NCBI GenBank assembly: GCA_965372015.1
Contig: CBDVAP010000161.1
Location: 1-5,397 of the forward strand
Length of the DNA: 5,397 bases
Source of the DNA: JACZSB01 sp965372015
GTDB taxonomy: Bacteria; Fidelibacterota; Marinisomatia; SCGC-AAA003-L08; TS1B11
Direction: 5' to 3'
The translations under genes were made by a program, and so were the position numbers. The first letter of the stretch is position 1. The number at the start of each line of letters is the position of its first letter. Shown piece after piece: positions 1 to 5,397 of this stretch. A model generated the notes under the pieces. That model made no database searches, had not been told where the DNA came from, and was given only the letters and a program-made list of their open reading frames with translations.

Positions 1-104
1 AGCATTCCCTGGTATGCCAGGGTGCCCGGGATCTGGGCCGGTAGCGCTGATAACAGCAGGCTGGTTATGAAGAGAAAAATGGTGAGTTGGCTGGTGCGAT
101 TCAT
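1..104 (-). CDS. N-terminus of an exported protein (signal peptide, then IPGTLAYQGM), cut by the left edge
   Basis: Thirty-four whole codons are visible, starting at ATG 102-104 behind a strong AGGAGG site. The start MNRTSQLTIFLFITSLLL is a typical Sec signal: a short polar end with one Arg (Arg 3), a hydrophobic core at about residues 7-20, and a likely cleavage after SALPA (residue 23), before QIPG. There is no lipobox cysteine. The mature protein begins QIPGTLAYQGM, which resembles the (I/L)xYQGxLT opening I recall from many secreted FCB-group proteins with variable repeats or tail-fibre-like ends. The rest is outside the window, so no function is assigned. It follows the large gene on the same strand after 303 bases, and this spacing plus its own ribosome binding site suggests separate transcription. 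Confidence 0.82.
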   Translation of the reverse strand, partial: MNRTSQLTIFLFITSLLLSALPAQIPGTLAYQGM

Positions 105-110
105 GGATAG

Positions 111-118
111 AACCTCCT
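111..118 (-). promoter_or_regulatory. Ribosome binding site AGGAGGTT of the second gene
   Basis: AGGAGG (118-113 on the minus strand) is a full Shine-Dalgarno match, 8 bases ahead of the ATG at 102-104. It fixes the start of the following gene. Confidence 0.85.
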
Positions 119-191
119 ATGTAGGTAAATGCAACCTTAACGTCTAAACAATGATAGGGTGTCTCGTGGACAGTGTAATTGGTGGCTGGAG

Positions 192-221
192 ATAGTACAA
201 GCTGCGGCGGTGTGATTGCAA
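192..221 (-). promoter_or_regulatory. Weak sigma-70-like promoter candidate for the second gene
   Basis: On the minus strand TTGCAA (216-221) and TACTAT (192-197) are separated by 18 bases. Each matches the standard -35 and -10 consensus at four of six positions. Transcription from here would give a leader of about 80 bases before the ATG at 104. Promoters in FCB bacteria often depart from this consensus, so this is only a candidate. Confidence 0.22.
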
Positions 222-236
222 GAATATTTAGCCCGC

Positions 237-249
237 CACCGCCTTTGGC
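237..249 (-). repeat. 13-base direct repeat, copy nearer the second gene
   Basis: CACCGCCTTTGGC on the plus strand is identical to 379-391. It abuts a GC-rich stretch with a weak hairpin, CCGCCC (251-256) with GGGCGG (264-269). Confidence 0.6.
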
Positions 250-293
250 CCCGCCCTGCCCTTGGGCGGAGGGGAGGGTGCCTGGCCCGCGGC

Positions 294-356
294 TACCCAC
301 CCCATTCACTCCGTGATGTCCCCTCCCTCGCTGAGGGAGGGGATTAGGGGTGGGTG
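294..356 (-). repeat. Three-arm inverted-repeat element (REP/MITE-like or structured RNA)
   Basis: The outer stem pairs ACCCACCCC (295-303) with GGGGTGGGT (347-355), all 9 bases, plus a possible T-G pair at 294/356. Inside it, 319-329 pairs perfectly with 333-343 (11 bp, loop GCT), and TCAC (306-309) pairs with GTGA (313-316) around TCC. Together these form a three-way junction. G/C-rich palindromes of the CCCCTCCCTC...GAGGGAGGGG kind recur between genes in many environmental genomes (general recollection), so a dispersed repeat is the leading idea. A transcribed structural element in the 3' region of the large gene is the alternative. Confidence 0.6.
335..354 (+). other. Putative G-quadruplex motif
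   Basis: Four G-runs on the plus strand (335-337, 339-342, 347-350, 352-354) are separated by loops of 1, 4 and 1 bases, which fits the usual G3+N1-7 rule. The G-rich strand is the template strand for both genes. The motif overlaps one side of both stems in the three-arm element, so the two folds would compete. Confidence 0.55.
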
Positions 357-378
357 CTTACTCAAACACATAGGCCTG

Positions 379-393
379 CACCGCCTTTGGCGG
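379..393 (-). repeat. 13-base direct repeat with small hairpin just after the large gene
   Basis: Bases 379-391 repeat 237-249 exactly. Bases 381-393 form CCGCC-TTT-GGCGG, a perfect 5-bp stem with a 3-base loop, starting 14 bases after the TAG stop. No T-run follows on the transcribed strand, so it is not a classical terminator, although it could protect the 3' end of the mRNA. Confidence 0.55.
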
Positions 394-407
394 GATTATG
401 CGCCTAA

Positions 408-3400
408 CTATTTCAAAAGCAACATCTTCCGGGTTCTAATGGTCTTCTCGGCTTGGAATACGGCGAAGTATACGCCTGAGGCCAGGCTCGCGCCTCGGCG
501 GTCCCGGCCATTCCAGACCACCTGGTGGTAGCCCAGGTCCTGCCAGCCCTGGTCGAGGATCACCATTTCCCGGCCCAACAGATCATAGACTCGCAGTGAA
601 ACCCGGGCCGGGCGGGGCAGGGCATACTCGATGGTGGTGCTGGGATTAAAGGGATTGGGGTAGTTCTGCGCCAGGGCGAAATCCTCGGGCAAGGCAGCGA
701 ATATCTCCTCAACCGCGGCCAGTGCCCAGGCGGCGTCACCGGCAACTACTTTGAGGTGGTAGGGGAACTGTTCGCGATAGTCGGTAATTGTAACCGGGAC
801 TTCTTCAAGCAGGTTGTATTGCTTACGCAACAGGAGGTCGACCAGCAGGACAGCGGTATTGGGCGGCAGTTCACCTGATAACCGTGGTGTCAGTACAACC
901 GGTCCCTGCTCGCCCTTGATATGCGCACCCAGGTCCCAGGTCCCGTTGGCCACATCGAGGGCTCGAATGTCGGTTGTGAACCTGGGCAGCCGGTCACCCC
1001 ACTCGGGCCGCTCCATGGCCAGGGATACGTACCCGTCAATGTAGGGCGGCTCCGGGTTGTCGAACCGGTCCAGGGTTTCCGTGGCCCCGGCCAACCGACC
1101 GATGATATTGCCGTTATCGGTATAGGTCCGGCCTTTCAATTGTAACCGGAGTAACCAGCCCTCGGGGTCCGTCCAGGCCAACTTGGCTGCAGCGCCGGGA
1201 CCCTGAATACCACTCAAGGTAATGATCCGATCATCAGTGCCGGATCGATTGTAAACGATATAACCACCCCAGGGCGCCAACTCGGTTACCACATTAGGTG
1301 CCGCCGGCCACCATCCCTCCCCGCTGACGCCGTAGGTGAACGGGCCGTAAAAGTCCCCTTGATCCAGGTCTATGGTAATGGGAAATGGGTAGGGCGCGCC
1401 GATGATGTTCCAGCCCGGTTTAAGGGTGATGGGGAAGCTCTGCAGGTCGTTGGTCTGCCCGGCGCCCACATCGAAGACCAGGTCGTTTTCAACCCGCTGG
1501 TTGATCCAGAATCCTTCACCAGAATTCAATGTACCGGGGTTCTCCTGGTAAGCGCCATTGCGATAACTGAAGACCTTCCAGGTAGTCTCGGACTGGGTAC
1601 CCAATTCGCCACCGATTGTATTGCTCAGCTGGGGCAGCAACAGATCGGCGGGAATGGAGAAAAGCCGCCATTTCTTTTCAGGAATCCCCTGGGGAAAGGC
1701 GCTCCCGACCACATCGGCGGTGGTAAGGTCGCCGCTACCAAACTTGACCTGCACATAGGAGGTCTCTGAAATGGCCTGATTCAATTGGGCATCGGTAGCC
1801 GACAGATACCAGACTACGCCATTCATCGTTACCTTATACTGTGCGACCCGGCCGGTATACAGATCCCCACTGTTGGTCATGTTTACGTTCTGGAAGGCGC
1901 CACCAATGCTGAAGAATAGCTTCGCTGCCGGCGCGGCCCCACTGCGGTCCGTGATCGTGGCAGTCACTGTTATTTCCTGCTCCACGGTCACCTCGGCGCC
2001 TGGTGTCATTACCAAGTCCTTTATGGCAGGCGCCTGGGTGTCTGTGGTGGTGAAGGTAGTATCCCGGCCGGTGATGCTGCCCCGCTCGTTGGTAGCCACT
2101 ACCCGGTAGTGGTACAAGGCATCCGGTACCAGGTCCACCACCAGGGCACTGGCCAGCTGGGGTGTGTCACCGGTGATAGGCTGCGCTATGGAAACACTGT
2201 CGCCATAGGCCGCCGTAGGTCCATAATCGAACCGGACGGCGGTAGGCTGCTTATGGGGATTTACCATGGCCTCCAGCAGAGCGGTTGTATCAGTGAGCGC
2301 CCCCGGTGAATCGGACACCAGCGCCGGCGCCGACCCTGCCTGTAAGGTGCGGAAAGTCTGCTCGCTGCTGTACTGTGGTGGCCCGGCGATATTCTCGGCC
2401 CGGATTCTGAAGCGATAGGTCGTGTCCGGCAATAGGTCGGTTGCCAATGCACTCACTGTCACCGGTATGAGACCAGGAGGCAAGGGAGTTTCGAGCACCG
2501 TTTCATTACCGTAGGAATTGGTCAACCCGTACTCGAACGCCACGGCGGTCGTAAAGTTGTTCGGATTGACCGTCCCGTTAAGGGTGGCGGACGAGTCGGT
2601 TTGATCGCTGGCGTCAGCGGCAACCGGCTCAGGCAGGCTGCCCACACCGCCGACAGTCCCCGACCAGAACTGGCTGAAATTGATGATATTGGGGAAGGTG
2701 GCGGAACTGTCTGTGGCCAGGATGGCAGCGGCGATTACCTCCCAGGGACCATCGCTACGGCTATCCCGGCGGAAGAGGCGGATGTTGCCAGGGTTATCCT
2801 GATCAGACTGACTGACTGCTCCCGGTCCGAACACCAGGGTCAACTCCAGATCGAATGTCCCGCTACCGAAGTGGTCTATAATCCAGTAGGTGTTACCCAG
2901 ACCGGCCAGCTCCTGGGGTTGTTCGCCGGCCGGATCGCCGGTTAGCCCGGCAACCATGAAAGTATCGGTGCCGGATATGGTAGTGAAGTCCATGGAAACA
3001 CCGGTCCCCGAGAAAGTGACCTCACCTGGCCCGGTCACGATCTCCTCGTCGACGATACTTTGACCGGCGGGTACGGTACTCAGCACCCAGGTAGGACTCC
3101 CTTCCAGTGAGCCGTTGTGTCCCCGGCCGGTGGCATCGCCGGCAACTGCCCCGAACCCTTCATCGAGCGGCCAGTAAGCCTCCAGGCCGAATTCAGTTCC
3201 ATTCAACCGCCAGTACATATTGCGCCTGACATCCTCGGCCGTTAGGGCTGAACGCCACAGTCCCACGTCATCAATAAGGCCCCGGAGATAGCCACCCGTT
3301 CCTAAGCGCCCAATCTCAAAGTCGGCGCTATTAACGGTGGACGCGTTGGTCAAGTCATCGGCCCTGGCTGCTTGCTCACCATCAATATATAAGCGCAATT

Positions 3401-5397
3401 CGTTGTTGACTGCGTCCCGAACGCCGGCCAGGTAATGCCACTGCCCATCGGCCACATTTTGGTTGGCCCGGACAAAATTGACGGGGCGGTCCGCATCGAT
3501 AAAGGCGAAACGCACATCGGTACCGGTCAGGCTGCCCAGCTGGTAGCCCCCCACGTCAGTTACGAACTTGGACGCCAGCGTCCAGGCCCCCGCGCCACTG
3601 TCCACTTTTACCCAACCGGTAAGGGATAGAGAAGTAGATAAGTCGGCGTTGAGACTATCATGATCAGGCACAGCCAGGTAGTCGCCGGTCACATTAAACC
3701 GGATGGCCTGGTTCACCACCGGTGTAATAATCTCCGCCAACGTCGTGAAACTGGTATCCCGGCCGGTTACAATGCCGCCCGGACCCTGGGCTGTCACCTG
3801 GTAATAATAGGGGGTTTCGGGTTCTAACTCCTGCACCACTGCTGAAACCGTCAGGGGACCGGTTCCGCTGACCTGGGCGGGATTGGCGGGTATATTAAAT
3901 CCGTAGCCAGGGGTGGGACCCCAATTAAAGGTCACATTAGTCGGCCATCCCAGCGGATCGACGATGGCCCGTAACACGGCCGAGTTCGGGCGGAGATCGC
4001 TGGCCCCGGCAGTGGCAACCAGCGGCGGATAGTGCGGCACGGCGCTGACTTGTCCGGAGCGTTGGCTGGCCTGGCCGCCGCTGTCAACTGCCGTCAGGGC
4101 GAAATAGTGACGGACGCCATTCTCCAGATCGCTTATATCGACGTGGGTGCTGTCACTGATGGACATGAGCACCGCTTGGGGATCAGGCCCGGTACCGCCG
4201 TACAGGTCGTAGCGCATGAAATCGGGTTCCCCGTTGGCCTGCCATCCCAAGGAAATGATCCCACCGATGGAATCCAACACTGCTAGTCCCTGGGGCGCAG
4301 CCGGTGGATTGTCGTAAGGTTGGGCGTTAACGCTGGCCGACATTTCACTGGCGTTGCCCGACAGGTCGACGGCGCCCACCCAGTAGTAATAGGTCGTCCC
4401 CAGGGCAACGCTGCTGTCCAAAAAAGTAGTATCCGGCTGATTCACGTCTGCCAGCCACGTTGCGGAGACGAGGTTGTTAACGGTGTCACGGTAAAGGGCA
4501 TAGTGGCTCAGATCAATCTCGGCATTCTTAAGCCACGACAGTCCGATAGAAAACTCGCCGGCCGTGGCGGTCAGGCCGGTGGGCACGGCGGGAGCGGTGG
4601 TATCATGGGGGGTAGCACTGTCGGTCGCGCTGAATATGCTCTGGTTCCTGGCAGTATCCACGGCAGTGAGCCAATAGTAGTAAGTGGTATCGTTGACCAC
4701 GGTGTTATCGTCATAGGAGGTATCCACGGCCGCGGCGGTATAGATGCTGTCGGCGGCCAGCGTATCGCGCACCGTGTGCCGATAGACCACATAGCCGTCC
4801 AGGTCGCTCTCGCCGTTCGCGTCCCAGTTCAGGTGGACCACAGCCTCCCCCCCAATGGTGGCCAGGCCGGTGGGCGCAGCGGGCGGCGTCAAATCAGTGA
4901 CGGTAACCTGAAAGGGGCGACTATACAGCGTTAGAGCGGTGGCAACTGTATTGGTTATTTCACAGGTATAGGCTCCCGAATGAGAAAAGTCAAGGGTTGC
5001 AATGGTATAAGTACTATCACCTGAAATACTTCCTATGGGCGTTCCATTCTTTTTCCATTGGTACCGACTGCTATCACCGCCGGTTGAGACCAGCAGCGTG
5101 AGATTTGATCCCGAGCCTACGGTGGTGTCGCCGGCTGCGCCCACGCTGTCCTGGGGTGCGTAGGAAAACGTGCTGCTCGGTACACCTATATTGGGCTCAA
5201 TATCCTTAAATGTAAACCGATTGTCCTCTGCCAGCAATGTAGATAAAACCGTTAACTGGGAGAGATCAGGCAAACTGGTAAACTTATTGTCCTGCAAATA
5301 CAGAACCTGTAGAGCGGTAAGAGTGCCGAGCTCATCAGGGAGCGGCCCCGAAAGCTGGTTCGAAGATAACCGGATATACAGCAGCCCGCTTTGGTTA
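408..5397 (-). CDS. Giant modular secreted/surface protein (LRR, Ig, FN3, LamG) with C-terminal type IX sorting domain; N-terminus outside window
   Basis: The visible part is 1662 residues, numbered here from the first whole codon at 5394-5396, and ends at TAG (408-410). Domains in order: leucine-rich repeats (about 1-66), Ig-like (81-167), three FN3 modules (170-262, 267-360, 364-454), a second-type FN3-like module (457-552), LamG-like lectin fold (562-775), an unnamed beta domain (782-918), two more second-type modules (922-1018, 1022-1117), an Ig-like module starting DTQAPAI (1120-1219), a two-lobed Trp/Gly-rich domain (1222-1403), a beta-rich stretch, and a sorting domain (1569-1662). A TTG at 5297 could be taken as a start, but the frame stays open upstream and encodes a further good leucine-rich repeat, so the gene is cut by the window edge. 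By family knowledge the sorting domain directs export across the outer membrane by type IX secretion, after an N-terminal Sec signal that would lie outside the window. No enzyme motif was recognised; adhesion or ligand binding is inferred. There is no frameshift or internal stop. Confidence 0.95.
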   Translation of the reverse strand, partial: NQSGLLYIRLSSNQLSGPLPDELGTLTALQVLYLQDNKFTSLPDLSQLTVLSTLLAEDNRFTFKDIEPNIGVPSSTFSYAPQDSVGAAGDTTVGSGSNLTLLVSTGGDSSRYQWKKNGTPIGSISGDSTYTIATLDFSHSGAYTCEITNTVATALTLYSRPFQVTVTDLTPPAAPTGLATIGGEAVVHLNWDANGESDLDGYVVYRHTVRDTLAADSIYTAAAVDTSYDDNTVVNDTTYYYWLTAVDTARNQSIFSATDSATPHDTTAPAVPTGLTATAGEFSIGLSWLKNAEIDLSHYALYRDTVNNLVSATWLADVNQPDTTFLDSSVALGTTYYYWVGAVDLSGNASEMSASVNAQPYDNPPAAPQGLAVLDSIGGIISLGWQANGEPDFMRYDLYGGTGPDPQAVLMSISDSTHVDISDLENGVRHYFALTAVDSGGQASQRSGQVSAVPHYPPLVATAGASDLRPNSAVLRAIVDPLGWPTNVTFNWGPTPGYGFNIPANPAQVSGTGPLTVSAVVQELEPETPYYYQVTAQGPGGIVTGRDTSFTTLAEIITPVVNQAIRFNVTGDYLAVPDHDSLNADLSTSLSLTGWVKVDSGAGAWTLASKFVTDVGGYQLGSLTGTDVRFAFIDADRPVNFVRANQNVADGQWHYLAGVRDAVNNELRLYIDGEQAARADDLTNASTVNSADFEIGRLGTGGYLRGLIDDVGLWRSALTAEDVRRNMYWRLNGTEFGLEAYWPLDEGFGAVAGDATGRGHNGSLEGSPTWVLSTVPAGQSIVDEEIVTGPGEVTFSGTGVSMDFTTISGTDTFMVAGLTGDPAGEQPQELAGLGNTYWIIDHFGSGTFDLELTLVFGPGAVSQSDQDNPGNIRLFRRDSRSDGPWEVIAAAILATDSSATFPNIINFSQFWSGTVGGVGSLPEPVAADASDQTDSSATLNGTVNPNNFTTAVAFEYGLTNSYGNETVLETPLPPGLIPVTVSALATDLLPDTTYRFRIRAENIAGPPQYSSEQTFRTLQAGSAPALVSDSPGALTDTTALLEAMVNPHKQPTAVRFDYGPTAAYGDSVSIAQPITGDTPQLASALVVDLVPDALYHYRVVATNERGSITGRDTTFTTTDTQAPAIKDLVMTPGAEVTVEQEITVTATITDRSGAAPAAKLFFSIGGAFQNVNMTNSGDLYTGRVAQYKVTMNGVVWYLSATDAQLNQAISETSYVQVKFGSGDLTTADVVGSAFPQGIPEKKWRLFSIPADLLLPQLSNTIGGELGTQSETTWKVFSYRNGAYQENPGTLNSGEGFWINQRVENDLVFDVGAGQTNDLQSFPITLKPGWNIIGAPYPFPITIDLDQGDFYGPFTYGVSGEGWWPAAPNVVTELAPWGGYIVYNRSGTDDRIITLSGIQGPGAAAKLAWTDPEGWLLRLQLKGRTYTDNGNIIGRLAGATETLDRFDNPEPPYIDGYVSLAMERPEWGDRLPRFTTDIRALDVANGTWDLGAHIKGEQGPVVLTPRLSGELPPNTAVLLVDLLLRKQYNLLEEVPVTITDYREQFPYHLKVVAGDAAWALAAVEEIFAALPEDFALAQNYPNPFNPSTTIEYALPRPARVSLRVYDLLGREMVILDQGWQDLGYHQVVWNGRDRRGASLASGVYFAVFQAEKTIRTRKMLLLK
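411..692 (-). other. C-terminal type IX secretion sorting domain (FlgD-Ig-like fold)
   Basis: Residues 1569-1662 begin LPEDFALAQNYPNPFNPSTT (the NYPNPFNPSTTI core is encoded at 630-665). They continue with VSLRVYDLLGREM, HQVVWNGRDRRG, ASGVYF and a basic end, RTRKMLLLK. This is the standard layout of the type A sorting domain, which is recognised by the outer-membrane type IX machinery and usually removed on export. The end of the protein is complete, with the stop right after the KMLLLK tail. Some FCB lineages carry this domain without clear evidence for the full secretion system, so use of that route is inferred. Confidence 0.93.
1188..1733 (-). other. Two-lobed Trp/Gly-rich domain before the C-terminal region
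   Basis: Residues 1222-1403 contain two halves with parallel landmarks. The first has KKWRLFSIPADL, WKVFSYRNGAYQEN, SGEGFWINQ and NDLVFDVGAG. The second has PGWNIIGAPYPFPI, FTYGVSGEGWWPA, APWGGYIVYN and DDRIITLSG. The GWN(L/I)I(G/S).P and G.GFWI phrases recur just ahead of sorting domains in secreted FCB-group proteins (general recollection). The function is unknown; it may be a stalk or folding module next to the export signal. Confidence 0.6.
2643..3053 (-). other. Unnamed beta-rich domain following LamG
   Basis: Residues 782-918 contain VTFSGTGVSMDFTTISG, NTYWIIDHFGSGTFDLELTL, NIRLFRRDSRSDGPWEVI and a closing NFSQFWSGTVGG. The order tYWi...G...f.L.l.f...lrLfrR....W...FSQF resembles a module I recall from type IX-secreted proteins, placed between lectin or FN3 domains and the C-terminus. 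I cannot give it a family name. It is probably a beta-sandwich. Confidence 0.6.
3072..3713 (-). other. LamG / concanavalin A-like lectin domain
   Basis: Residues 562-775 match the laminin G type 3 layout: QAIRFNVTGDYLAVPDHDSL at the start, SLTGWVKVDS, a central DGQWHYLAGVRD, LRLYIDGEQ, then GLIDDVGLWRSALTAEDV and a final AYWPLDEGFG...DATGRGHNGSL segment. These are the recurrent landmarks of the jelly-roll fold in bacterial secreted proteins, where it commonly binds glycans or serves as a structural module. The domain is complete. Ligand unknown. Confidence 0.88.
4035..4889 (-). repeat. Three tandem fibronectin type III modules
   Basis: Three modules of about 92-94 residues lie at 4889-4611, 4598-4317 and 4307-4035. 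Shared landmarks are PAAPTGL/PAVPTGL/PAAPQGL at the start, a W..N.E.D...Y.LY core (WDANGESDLDGY, WLKNAEIDLSHY, WQANGEPDFMRY), and a late strand TTYYYWLTAVD, TTYYYWVGAVD or HYFALTAVD. The first two are the most alike, both having RxTV after the core and an identical TTYYYW. The third has drifted (YGGTGPDPQ in the same place). They probably act as spacers projecting binding domains from the cell surface. Confidence 0.9.
4896..5156 (-). other. Ig-like domain with one core cysteine missing
   Basis: Residues 81-167 show the Ig core: a Trp in YQWKKNG (Trp 114) and the C-terminal signature SGAYTCEITN, with Cys 145 encoded at 4962-4964. The partner cysteine expected in the first core strand is replaced by Val or Leu near residue 103 (in SNLTLLVST), so the usual disulfide cannot form. 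The linker FTFKDIEPN...APQDSVG directly joins the leucine-rich repeats to this domain. A structural or ligand-binding role is inferred. Confidence 0.8.
5200..5396 (-). repeat. Leucine-rich repeats, plant-like type, at the visible N-terminus
   Basis: About three repeats are visible: LLYIRLSSNQLSGPLPDELG, then LQVLYLQDNKFTSLPDL, then a degenerate LSTLLAEDNRFTF. The first follows the LxxLxLxxNxLxGxLPxxLGxL pattern typical of plant-type repeats, which also occurs in FCB-group bacteria. The second repeat is shorter and lacks the GxLP segment. The first repeat lies upstream of the TTG at 5297, which is the main reason to reject that codon as a start. More repeats probably lie beyond the right edge. 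Such solenoids usually bind protein or glycan partners; the ligand cannot be told from sequence. Confidence 0.88.

Larger units (their letters stand above)
105..407. other. Intergenic region, 303 bases, between two minus-strand genes
   Basis: No convincing gene lies here. The half next to the large gene (about 231-407) is extremely GC-rich, with G- and C-runs, inverted repeats and a repeated 13-mer. The half next to the following gene (105-230) is of ordinary composition and holds the ribosome binding site and a weak promoter candidate. No classical intrinsic terminator is present, because neither hairpin is followed by a T-run in the transcribed direction. Confidence 0.8.
2046..4028 (-). repeat. 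Three second-type FN3-like modules, interrupted by the LamG and unnamed beta domains
   Basis: Modules of about 95-97 residues lie at 4028-3741, 2633-2343 and 2333-2046. Shared features are an S/T-A-x-L strand followed by V(D/N)P, then PTNVTFNWGPTPGYG, TTAVAFEYGLTNSYG and PTAVRFDYGPTAAYG, then TVSAVVQEL.PETPYYYQV and related strands, ending in GRDTSFTT, SSEQTFRTL and GRDTTFTT. The NPxxxxTxVxFxYGxTxxYG pattern is a familiar FN3-like variant of bacterial surface proteins. The first copy is separated from the other two by about 1.1 kb encoding the LamG and unnamed beta domains, so the array looks interrupted. Copies 1 and 3 share GRDT(S/T)FTT, which copy 2 lacks. Confidence 0.85.

Noticed and set aside
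319..343. Perfect 11-bp hairpin as an intrinsic terminator
   Set aside because: No T-run follows on either strand, and it lies about 65 bases after the stop codon within a larger folded element.
105..407. An insertion sequence or small transposon with its own transposase
   Set aside because: No open frame resembling a transposase fits in the gap; only non-coding repeats are visible.
262..531. An 89-codon plus-strand open frame spanning the intergenic element and the end of the large gene
   Set aside because: Its middle translates the palindromic element (PSLREGIRGG) and its end is antisense to the sorting domain; no ribosome binding site was seen.
560..745. A 61-codon minus-strand open frame overlapping the sorting domain
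   Set aside because: Out-of-frame shadow of the NYPNPFNPSTTI region; Pro-rich composition typical of a shifted frame.
1359..1769. A 136-codon plus-strand open frame opposite the two-lobed domain
   Set aside because: Antisense shadow; the minus-strand frame has clear conserved motifs and this one has none.
4320..4934. A 204-codon open frame on the plus strand opposite the FN3 modules
   Set aside because: It is fully antisense to well-supported FN3 coding sequence, starts with TTG, has no recognisable domain and arises from GC-rich codon bias.

Overview
The window holds the 3' part of one very large gene for a modular secreted or surface protein, read on the minus strand from the right edge to base 408. 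It is followed by a 303-base gap with unusual secondary structure, and then by the first 34 codons of a second minus-strand gene that begins with a signal peptide. No RNA gene, CRISPR array, transposase or prophage gene was seen.

Organism: the large protein ends in an NYPNPFNPSTTI-type C-terminal sorting domain of the type IX secretion family. The DNA is fairly GC-rich, and the second gene has a strong AGGAGG ribosome binding site. Together these point to a bacterium of the Fibrobacteres-Chlorobi-Bacteroidetes (FCB) superphylum, more likely one of its GC-rich environmental lineages (Marinimicrobia, KSB1, Zixibacteria or Ignavibacteria-like) than a classical low-GC Bacteroidetes. This placement is inference from protein style, not from a marker gene.

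Layout, in transcription order (right to left): leucine-rich repeats (5396 to about 5200); one Ig-like domain (about 5156-4896); three fibronectin III (FN3) modules (about 4889-4035); one FN3-like module of a second type (about 4028-3741); a LamG/concanavalin-like domain (about 3713-3072); a beta domain of unknown name (about 3053-2643); two more second-type modules (about 2633-2046); an Ig-like module (about 2039-1740); a two-lobed Trp/Gly-rich domain (about 1733-1188); a beta-rich stretch (about 1187-700); and the sorting domain (about 692-411). The frame is unbroken to the right edge, so the real start lies outside the window.

The gap at 105-407 contains a compact GC-rich element that can fold as a three-arm structure (294-356), a G-quadruplex motif on the plus strand, and two copies of a 13-base sequence flanking this core. 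Beyond it are a weak promoter candidate and the ribosome binding site of the next gene. Both genes appear to encode exported proteins, which suggests a locus for extracellular or surface proteins. Adhesion or carbohydrate/protein binding is a plausible role for the large protein, but no catalytic domain is visible and no function can be proved here.
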